Shown: positions 28,701 to 40,900 of the stretch, in pieces
Layout: each line of letters starts with the position of its first letter
Numbering within the stretch: the stretch's first letter is position 1
Origin: Siphonodentalium dalli
Lineage: Eukaryota > Mollusca > Scaphopoda > Gadilida > Siphonodentaliidae
Assembly (NCBI GenBank): GCA_032622095.1
Contig: CP136066.1
Coordinates: forward strand, 92,029,319 to 92,093,318
Reading direction: 5' to 3'
Length of the DNA: 64,000 bases
Notes under the pieces: generated by a model
What the model saw: the letters and a program-made list of their open reading frames with translations, nothing else
Databases searched by the model: none
What the model was told of the DNA's origin: nothing
Program-made: the position numbers and the translations under genes

Positions 28701-31700
28701 TGAAATCTTTAATTTTCAACGGCGATATAAGTATACCCTAATGGTCGAGTAGTCTTGTTTTGGGTGAGGTTGTGGGTTGTGATGCACTTATTTATACAAT
28801 GCTATTCACACAGGGAGGACGGGACATTTAACAATTGCAAAAATTCAGTCGTCGTGCAAACGCCTAGTGGATGCGCGCCAGGTATGGTTTAATGTTTGAA
28901 TTGAATTCATTGTCTTATTTGTCCCAAGTAGAGTATGCGTGAGATGGCAAGTTTTTGGAGAAAGATACACTCTTAAAACAATAGGAACTCTGTAGTACCT
29001 ACGTAGGTACTGAGATTTGTCCCAGGGGAGTACCTAATTGTTGGTACTCTAGAGTATCTGCGTAGGTACTCTGGAGTACCTATATTTAGGTACACTGGAG
29101 TACCTATATTTAGGTTCTCTGGATTATCTATATTTAGGTTCTCTGGAGTACCTATATTTAGGTTCTGTGGAGTACCTATCCAGGCATTATGTGGAGTATA
29201 CAGTACCTAATATCAAGATATGTACTCTGGAATACATGATTGGGTACTCTGAATTACCAAACATTTAGGTACTATGCATAGTACCTATATATTTGGTACT
29301 CAACAGTACCAAATATATAGGTACTATACGGAGAACATGCCCATGTACCAAGCACTCGAAATTACGAATAATGTCCGACGGAAAATTTAATAATGTGGCA
29401 TGTTAGATTCCAAATGATGCCACGGCGTTTAGTCATCGAACTAAGTACAAAACCCCGGTCAATGCTCTCCCAGATCATGTCGCAAAATGAAATAATTCAA
29501 ATTATATTACTTTTATTAGTATAGAACCTTGATTTTGTTTTTGTACTTATTTCAAGGTTTAATACCTCGATTTCAGGATATCCCCGGCCTGTTCCCTGCA
29601 TGTGGAGCAAAATGTGTCTGAATGTCTAAAATAATGGGCCGTATTTCTTAATTTGTGTGTAATAACATTAAAAAACTACTTTGCGATGAATCGCAAACCT
29701 TTGCGAATCGCAAACTTCTATACAATAAATATAATTGGTATTTAGTGCAAAGGTTTTCGATTTATAACAAATGTTTGCAATTAATCAAATCAATTTGCAA
29801 TTAATACAGGGCTTTAACCATATGAACATAAATCAGATATCTTCAACAGGTCTGGGTGAACTCAAATCGCTCTATAATAGCACGGTCAGGCTAAAATAGA
29901 CCGATCGGTCATTCACAGCCAGAATGCATGTGTGATGAGGCGAGCAAATCTTTGCGATAAATCACAAAACGACTTTGTGAAAAATCATAAAAACCTTTTG
30001 CGATAACTCGCAGACCTTTGCGATAACTCGCAGACCTTTGCGATAACTCGCAAACCTTTGCGATAAATCTCAAGCATCTTTACGATAACTCTCAATTAAC
30101 TACTTGGTGATTATACTTTACGATTTATCGTAAACACGTTTGAGATTGATCACAAAGGTTTGTGATTTATTGCAGATATATTGTAACGTGTTGGCACTAA
30201 TGGGCTTGAACCATATACACATAATAAATCAGACATCTTAAGCAGGTCTGGATGAACCACAAATCGATCTATAATAGCACGGTCGGGCTAAAATAGACTG
30301 ATCGGTCTTTCACAGCCAACATGCAAGGGGATTATTTACTGAGAATATTCAAAATTAAAACAACTATACGATAAATCACAAACACCTTTACGATAACTCC
30401 CAAACCTTTGTGATAAATCTCAAACATCGTTACGATAACTCTCAATTAACTACTTGGTGATTATAACTTTGCTATTTATCGCAAAGATGTTTGAGATTTA
30501 TCACAATAGCCCGATCAGGTTAAAATAAACCAATCGTTCTTTCACGGCCAGCATGCATCTGGGATAAGTGGAGTCACTCTAAACGGTTCTATTATTATCG
30601 ATCAACCAATACTTCAAAAACAAAACAAAACTAATTCCGATTTCTTTATCAAGACACCATATAATTATTTACTGAGAACATTCACAGTTAAAACAACTTT
30701 GCGATAAATCGAAAAAATATTTATGATAAATCGTCAACTACCGTACTTGGCGATTTATCACAAAGGTTTGCGATTAATCGCAATGATTTGTGATTTATCG
30801 TAGATATATTGTAATATGTGGGCACTAATGTGATTGAATCGTATAGCCATTATCAATCAGATATCTTAAACAGGTCTGGGTGAACCACTTACCGATCTAT
30901 AATAGACTAAAAAAACCGATCGGTCTTTCACAGTCAGCATGCATCTGGGATAAGGGGAGTCACTCTAAACTGTTTTATTGTTATCTCTCAACCAATACGT
31001 AAACAAAATTAATTCTGATTTCTTTTGCATGACACCAAATAATTATTTACTGAGAATATTCAAAATAAACATACATGTATACAGATTTAGATAGTAATAA
31101 CAAACAAGAAAATAGAAGAGGAAAGAGTCCATCCATATCATCTACCACTGCTAATTATAAGACACAACTCAATTATTCCCTCATTATGTGGTCACAACGT
31201 GGGCGTAATTGTGGAGTTGTTTTGGTGAGTGATCACATGCACAGTAAGAACAATGTATAAAATTTATAACGAAATGGAAAGTCTAAGAAACAGCTATTTT
31301 CGATAAATAAGACTCAATCTATGATCCGAAAACTTTTGGCAACTTCTGAGATAATATTACAAAAATAAACTCCATTTGTCATGACATTTGGCAAAAGTGA
31401 ATTGCGGACCCTGCATCAAGAAAAGCTGCACTAGAACGGTTCATTCAGTCCGCATTCTTAGTTGCAGTGAGGATACCTAGAATATTGATTATTTTCTTGC
31501 TTAATTCCTCTATACTATATATATAAACCATCAAATTATTTACTTCCAGGTCAGTCCATACGTATTCATAAGCAATACCAGCAACGTCACGTCGTATTCA
31601 GGATTATATATGGACATGCTACGTCTAATGGCGGAGAGTCTCAAATTTCGGTAAGCAAGCATGCGTTGTACCAACACGGAGAATGATACGAACACACTAA

Positions 31701-34700
31701 AAATGGTTAGTTGTTTACTGAATTGGGGTTATTCTCACATTCAACAGCTATGTTGTCATATCGTAGCATAAGAGGATAACACAATTCAGTTGTTACTCCT
31801 CCAGCGTTTAGAAGACTACTACTTCAAACAATGCACAAAGCACAAAGATTATGGTGGTCGTTTCCGGTCGCATGTGAATAAGCCCACACGATGAGAATGC
31901 TTACCCATTATAGAGTTATGATGTTCGCGAGAATTTTGGACGATCGTTATTTGGTAATATTAGTGTCTGTATTTTGCTCAGCTACTCACAATATGGCTAG
32001 ATCGATAGATATATCGAAACCAGATTGTTTTCACATGGAGTAATAGAACGAAATGAATTGAAAGTAGATTTAGTATAGTGGTTGTGATGTTGTATATCTA
32101 GAGTGTTGATGATTCTCATATGCAGTATAGGAAGGAGATGTGGGAGTGTAAATGATAAGCTATTGCTTTGGATCATACACCGATTTTGTGTTCTGACCTA
32201 TAATTTTTGCATCCGATCCGACACAACCATCATTTGGATGTGTATGAATATTTATTTTCATATTAATATTAACATTAATATTAATATTTATATTACATTA
32301 ATATTTATATTTCTCAAGCGATCTTGGACGAATCGCGTTATGTAGATGCTAGCTGATATATATGTTTGTGGTTCCAGTAGGAGCCAAGACGTTCGTTTTA
32401 AATAAAGACTAAAACAAATATGTTAACCAATCGCCTGTACTAAATAGGAAAATGCATTTTTGTCTTTTCAATAACTGTTCAGATTATATTGACGTGAAGA
32501 CCATAATAGGTGAATAGATGCACAATAACTATATTATAGTAATCAGCATTTATGTAAAGCGTACGACACGTCGATAATATAAATTTATTATATAATGTAG
32601 TGTACAGTATGTGTACCTAGGCTTGTACAAGAAAACCACAAACTGTACACAACATTGTATACTGAGATGTTTATTATCTATGATTATAATTACTTCGTGA
32701 CGTTACCCGGACTCGAAAAGTCAATATGACTTTCGGACTCCTGTGATATCGGGTAGTTTATTCTTGCCTTGACACTTTCAGAGTCCAGTATGGCTTTTTC
32801 CCGGAGTATCATGTGACGGCTTTTGCCCAATATTATTAGTAAATGGGTGGATAATGCTAATTGTTATTGATTTATTAGGTCTAACATCCTTTCAGTAACC
32901 ATGCCATACCACGACTAATTACTATGGTACACTTTCAGATACGACATTATTGAATCAGTTGACGGACAAATTGGCGCAAAGAAACGGGATGGTACATGGA
33001 CAGGAATGATCGGTATGCTATTGAGAGGGGTAAGTCATAAGATTAGATAAGATAAGATTTAATGCAAAATACTCACAAATGGGCAGTTGCAAACATGAAT
33101 AAAATACAATTTGAAAACAGTTAACTATCTATATGAGATGAGTAACATATATATATGCATATGACACATGTACACTGTAGTTTATTAAGGGTATTATGTT
33201 TCAATTTGTTTACATTTACACACAGTACACAATCTTTCTTTAACGGGTAGTGGTGCCTGTTTGTGTCTCCCCTTTTCAATTTCCAATCTATAATTGCTGA
33301 TTCGCATTCCCGTAAATATAATTCTCGCTTTATTAGAACGCGTATCGCAAATGTATGGCTCCATTTCGTACCTTGTTTCAAACAACCTAAACCCTCTTGT
33401 CTTAATGCCAGCGGTCGGCTTCTTTTCGGAAGAGTTAATGTTGTAACTTTGTTTTAAATGTTCCGTTTTCAATTTTCTCACAAGCTCCTTTTCTTGAATA
33501 ACTTGAAGTTTCCTACGATTTGAAATATCAACACCATATTTTCCATATAAGTCATTTCATAATGATATCGACGCATTTTCAAGTGATTCGATGTATGCAT
33601 CATGTATCAAAGACCCAGCTGGAGAATTAGAAACCTTTTTCATATACTTGAATTGTTGTATAATCGCGTCATGTATTACCGAGATTCTGCCCAATTCTGC
33701 GCGTACGGCATGATTTGTTGCCTTTTGATTAACCCCTAATATCGTTTTGCAAAACCTAAGGTGAACTTGCTCGCATGGTATTGTGTCAGAATATGTGTCA
33801 TATTCTGGATACGGTTTATTATCGTGGGCACGACACCTCTGGAGGAAACGTTATTTACGAAGTCATGAGTTTTAGTATGCATGACAAACAATTGTTGAAA
33901 TCTCCTGTTTATATGATATTTGGCATTTTAATATTTCTTAGATGTCATCTAATTTTGTCATGAATTTGTTATTATCTGAATTTAGAACAGTATTAGACAT
34001 TTGAACGAAACGGCCCCGACGAAGGATTAATTACACAAAATATGGTTTGAATTACATATGGATCGAATTCGCTAAGCTCGGGTAGAATTTTTACTCTAGT
34101 GAATCTAAGTCATGGATATATAAGCATACGCATTCTCTGTCTTGTCATCTGGTAGATACTTAAATTTCCAACATATCCTCGCGCAAATACGCACATATTC
34201 GACCTATAATGTGCAAATAGGTTAATATTGGATTCTGAAAGAAGCAAATAATGGACTTATATCCATTACTCAATGTTATGGCGCGGGCCACAGTGAAACA
34301 CATTTTGAAGAGTGTGAGGTTTATTTGTGTCATTGTCCGCACATAATGAACCTATAATAAAGTCATTATAAGTCGATAATGTGACTAAAATGTTCTTAAT
34401 TTCAGTTCATTTTCGACTCAAAATGTAGCGATTCTAAGCAGATTATCGATCTAAATTAAATTATATTAGAAGCAGAAAAAATGTGCGGTTTTCGGGAAAA
34501 CACGCTGAAATTCCATGAGATGAAAGCCCGAATTTTTTTTAAGTTGATGTATATTTATTTGTAAGATATCCAGAGATATCCGTAAATATTGTTATGTCTA
34601 AAATGGTTATTAAGCTGAATATTGCGAATTTTGTTTTGTTTAGTTTGTTCTTTGGTCTGCATTAGCGAGAGATATTGGCAGCTATTAGTGTTGAATGGGG

Positions 34701-37700
34701 AACATGAAAAGTAATATAATTTTCTCCTCCGTGTCAGTTCTTTTTGGGGCCAAGCATACTCATCGGAATCTTGAACCTCACTTTGGTTTACACTATTTAT
34801 AGACATGATGGATAATTAGTTTGGGTTAAACTCAACTATGTGTCATTTAATACAGTGAAATATGAAATTCTAATGCGAGAAAAGGCGTTCCCGTAGACGT
34901 GAAGTGTATTTGCTATAAATGTGGGGTATATGTTTGAGGCTATGGTGCATACAGGGTAGATTCGAATGGGTAATCAAATTAAAGGATCAGCGGGGGGGGG
35001 GGGGGTTGGGCGTGATTAGCAATGGCCGTTGAACTGGTCGCATTATTGTATCAAATAACGTGTGTATTTTCAACTATGGTATATGCTTTACCAGGCAACC
35101 AGTTGTTTGTTTAAACATTCAAGCTGTTTCAACAAACCGTTGTTTGTATTACCATTACATACACAACATTAACAAACATTGGAGCCTATGTTCCAGCAAT
35201 TTTGAGATCGATTGGACTCCACTTTGCAGAGTTGTTTGCATTTTGGAATTATATATACGAAAGACAATAAAAATAACAAAATCCACCTAATTTATTGTCC
35301 CTGCATGTTTGGAATACGTTTTGTAGGATATAGTGTTGACTTAAATGAAGATACCAGACTTTAGTCTAGAAATAAGACTAAGATTCGTACTATCTTTATC
35401 CTTCTATTAATTGTATACATGTATTACTGTATGGTAATCGTTGCCTAACATCATTCGAAAGCAAAAGATATGCTATTAGCTTCCACATAACATTAATACT
35501 ACGGAATGTATAACTAATTTATTCACAAAACCCATCTCTGCATGAACCAACTATTAAAATGCACCATGTGCCAGGTATTGAAGCAATTGGCGACTTTTGA
35601 AGTAAAGAACTTTTTTTCTTCGAAGAAAGCTAGATTGACTAAATAACGGACATATACAGAAATGAAAACAAAAAAAATACACAAATTTAATAGCGTTATT
35701 TTAAAAAGCGTTTTTGTTCCCAGAAGAAGTGATTCTAAAGAGGTGCTACAGAGTATATCCCGTTTCACCACGGATTTACTAGTGTATAATCTGTTACACC
35801 ATGACTCCATCAATAATTTACTACTGTATAAATTATCACTCAGGCCCCATAATGTAGTATTGTTACACATGGCTTATGGCACTGTTAGAAACCAGTTTGT
35901 TGCTATAGTGGTCTCCTTGTGCATTAACAAAAATAATCTTTAAACAAAGGGCATATGTGTTTATGATCACTATATCTGACTCCATAATGCAGACTTGTAT
36001 CAACGGGATTGGTGGCTTCTTTTGAAACATATAGTTTGTATTTATAGACACTATCAGTCTATATTTGACACGTTATGTGTTTCATCTACTGTTCAATTAA
36101 TAAAACAAGAATTTTGCCGATCTAAATACTTATCCGATACTCAGTTACAAAGTGTTAATCGAATTTTGAAGTTTAGAACTCGAACCACAAGCTACCCGTG
36201 GCAAAAGGATCATGGACTAGCCAGGATATGAATGATCGGAAATGTCACCTTTGTGGAAAATCACATGGCGATGAATATCGCTATACCCTTAACTGTCAGG
36301 CTGTACATGGTAATAGACCGGAATTAATTGAAGAATATTATTATACAAATCCCTCTCATTATAAGTTATATGAGCTTTTTAATGCGGGAGAGGAATCAGT
36401 TTTGAGAAATCTATTTGAGATTTATTGGGAAAGTACTAGAACAATTGTGACCACCTTGGACTTTTAATCTGCTAGACTATCGGAAGTAATTAAGGTGTGA
36501 TGTTTATATGTATAAGGACTCGAAATCTGGGCGGAAGGGGGTAGTTGCCATGGTTGCTACTTGGTGCTCTTGGTGCGTACTTCCATGCGACGTGTTCACG
36601 ACCCACCGGTGCATCAACCACCGACCTGGCAATGCACAACCTTTTTGCCCCGTAAATTTATTTTATTTCATGTTTTTTGTTTTGTTCTCTTATGTCTTAT
36701 GATTAGGAGAGAACTTGAGGAATTAAAATCTAATCTAATCTAAAATCATATTTAAAGGAGGCAGATGTAGCCATCGCGCCACTCACTTTGACTCATCTCA
36801 GGGAGACTGCGATCGATTTCGTTCAGCCGATTTCCAGTGATGGCGTTGGGATAATGACAAGCGTTGATCAGGATGACTCAGCTACGATGTTCCGGCTCTT
36901 CCATCCCATCTCTTGGTCAGTGTGGTCCCTAATAGGGGTCGGCATTTTTGTGGTCGGCCTATCTCTGACTGCTGATTTGCATATCCGAAGGCGATCTATG
37001 AAAGACGAGTGTGCAGGTCATGACACGTTACGGAAGGAAAGCCGCTTTTCCGATAACTTGTGGCTGGCGTTGGCCTACTTTACAGAACAAGGTAGGTGTG
37101 TGTAACGCACACGTTCTGATACGGTTCAGTATTACAAACCAGAACATATACTGTCTTCTGTTACAATGAATACAACGAAACGCACACCATAATGGAACAT
37201 CCTGTGGCAAACAACATCGCCTGAATATAAATGGACAAATGATTGATCACAATAACGAAGTAACATGCCCCACCCTTCTCACCTGTTCAATAAGACAGTG
37301 ATATAACGCGCGCGAGTTAATGACACACACCCTACCGAAATATAATGAAAATTGACTCTCAGGTTGCATATGCACCACCCACATAGCACACCGATGTCGT
37401 TCTTGGTATTTACAGTAGCGGCGCAGGTCTTTGAACAGCATCGCCAATGTACACTGTCGTTTCTTCGAGACTTAACACAGAACTTATAGTGGTTAAAGAC
37501 GAGATATTTACCGCCGCGATAATTAGGAATGAGATACATATGTACTTGAGCGTTTGCCATTTTGATATGATCTGTCATTGGGAGCCTCTGCAATTTATAT
37601 GTTAGCGTGAGAATATGATGATCGCTGGTAATTAATAATCACTCAATTGAGTTGTTTTCAGTGACAAGAGTTAATATCGTGATATACAGTTATTGCCGGT

Positions 37701-37856
37701 AAGTTTGGACTACATTTTGCTTAAACAAACACTGCTTGTGATGGGATCACTAGTCACGCATTGTAAAAACAGATTATAACCTGCCCGCACTAATGCATTC
37801 ACACATCCCTGCAGGATAAGTGAGAATGAGCCATACAGATAGATAGACAGTTCCTA

Positions 37857-37905
<49 letters not shown>

Positions 37906-40900
37906 TACCACATCAAAACCTGCAGGTGATGAACAGCGACTTCTTTCTGTGTCAAGTAGACTGATCGTCGGGACATGGTGGTTGTTCACAATTCTGATTG
38001 TGTCAGCATATACAGCTAATCTCGCAGCCTTCCTAACAGTACCGGTTTCAAGCGATCACATTAACAGCCTCGAAGAATTGGCTAACCAGAACAAGATAAA
38101 GCCACTTATTCAGAAGGGAACCAACTTGCAAGACCTGTTCTCGGTGAGACATAGTTTTAGAATGCGTGCTATATAAAGACCTTCATTATCATGAATGCAA
38201 CGAACAATGTCACTCGATGTCATTCTAGATACTTCCTGTATAAATTATCACATACATGTATATACAGAATTAGATAAAGCCGTATAGAGGTGAAAAATAC
38301 CCGTCATTGTAATTACAATAGTAATTGAATAGTTGTCGCCAAACACGTTTCTGATTGGTCGAGATTTGCTAACTTCAGTTTTCGATTCACCAACATCATC
38401 ATCTGAAGCGTGCTCAAATTTTGAATCGAGCACGGTGTTATTGATAACGCGCATCAAATGCGTAACCGCGTAGCCAAGAGTTGCGTAATCGGGTTCAATC
38501 TGAAAGTTATTTACTATAGATACGATTTGCAGGAAGTTGTTCGGACGCTGCTCGAGTAACCCCGTGGAACGTACCCAGCTATTTGGTAACCGGAAAAAGG
38601 ATATTTCATATCATAGAATGTGATGTCGATAAACAAGTTCTTTCCTGCAGTTTCTTTTAAATTGTTTGTTGGATTGAATTTCAATTGCGATAAACTTTTC
38701 CTGTTGTGTTAGATATTTGAGGATTCGAGCATGAAAACAGTTTGTGGCCAAGCCGGCTTGTTCGCAACTGGTATTATGCTCGAACCCCAAATACCCAACT
38801 TGGCAGAGTATGTTTATATGATATATAACATTTAAAAAAAATACTAAATGATTTCTCCCAGTCAGTTAAAAAGTGTACATCGGACTGGTCTATTATTGAT
38901 TTAAATGGATGTTAAGGTGATAAAAGCAGAAGACAGATAAATAAAAGTGCAAAAGGAGCCCTAATTAGTGAGGCAAACGACATATGAACTATTATCTGAA
39001 TATTTAGTGTGGTATATCTGCTAATCAATGACGCTTTAATGTAGAAAAGGATAAGTAGACACAAATGGTCCAAGAAATTGTCGATTGGCCATTCACTGTT
39101 GTTTTTGGTACTCAATGTCTGATCAGTCTAAAAATAATATGTTTGTTCAAGCTCAAGATCAGCATAGTAATTTATCGCGTTTATGAAATTCAGACTATAG
39201 TTCAATGCGGAGTGAAATTTCTGAGTTTGAAAGGGAAATTATTTACAGTATATGTGGCAGTTGGCTTTCGTTGCACTATTGCGCAAGTGTCGCATTCAAT
39301 TATAGAAGTATAGATTGGAATTGTATTTTATTAATACATGTGTATTCATCTGGGTAGACGTTTATGAAATACAAACAGACGACCGACAGAGCGATGACCG
39401 ACGGGGCAAATAATTCAAGAGCAAAAGGATTCATAGTCATTGGTAAATGTTGAGATGGCTATTTATTGAACCTGTTATCAAGGACACTACTTCAATTCAT
39501 ATTTATCAAGGAAAATGATACAAGAAAATCACACAGTTAGCTAACTCAATACAACATCACATGTTGGCATGCAGACACAAGTATTTACTTTTCAAATCGC
39601 ATGATACATTTCCTACGTTGTACTTCAGAAGTCAAGCAGCGATCTCTACAGTAGGATTTGGGGAAAAATAAAGGAGAGTGGTGTGTTTGCCAAGGACATT
39701 CCTGATGGATTTCGCCTGGCTCGAACCGGGAAATATGCCTTGTTGGGTGACAAAACGTTCCTGGATTATGAAGCCGTAACCGATTGTGGTGGCCGCTTTG
39801 TCGTAGCTGACGAGACTTTCAACACTGCTCCACTTGCATTCGCTGTTCCACCGGGAGCTCCATACAAGCAAGCGTTTGATCGAAAGTATATATACCACGT
39901 ATTTTATGTATCAGAATTAGAGTAGCTGTTAAATGGGAAATAAAAACAAAATGTTAAAATGAATAATGGTAGTAATCACAAAACAATTGATTATTCTGTT
40001 TAGTACACTCTCCCCACGATTGAAGATGGTGTATCTCTTCTCTGAACGTTCTGTCTGTGTTGATCGGGGTGTAAATTATTTATTTTGAGTCAGAGAGAAC
40101 AGGCAACTGGAGCTTTCGTCATTATACCATAATTGTCTCCAATTTCGACTAGTTGACACAGGTTCCCTTCGGGATTCATTATTCAGCGTCGGGTGTGCCT
40201 GCGCTAAAGGCTTACGGCCCCTGCGTGCGTTTCGCGCATAATTTGATTTTTAGACAAAGCCATTATTCAGCCGCAGCCCCTTGCTTCTCGCAGATTTTGA
40301 TCGTTTAAACATTTAGACTAAACAAAAATAAAAATAATTTGATTGTGTTTAAATAAATTTGTTTTTATATTGAACTCCTTGCTCAATTTAACAGTTTTTA
40401 TTTTTATTTTTTTAGATAGTGTTTAGATATTTTTTTTTTAAACTGACGCCATGGGAAAATAAATTTCGAAGTGACGATATTTTAGTGGACAGGTGGACAT
40501 TCATTTCGAATGGGGAAAACGTAATGTACTGTACACATGGTTATGTGTCCAGCAAATAGCAGTGGCTTGAGGCGGTGCTATGAGTGGCCAAAAAATTCGC
40601 GTTCATGCACCCAGACGTAATTGTGACATTAGCACTTTTAATTTGCATCAAGAATCCTTATAAATGACTTATATATGTAATACAAGACAATATTTCATTC
40701 TAAAAAAACACTCAGTAATCTTTATGATAACGTCCCATTGTTTTCTTAGTTAATTATGGGGTCTTCCAGTTCTAAACTACTTGTATATCTCTCAACAAGA
40801 TCGGTTGTATCATCATTCGAGACCAGAAGTGCTAATGTGCGTACATGTATATATACATGTATGAATGTGACAAACCATAACTCCATGCAATGTGTAATGA

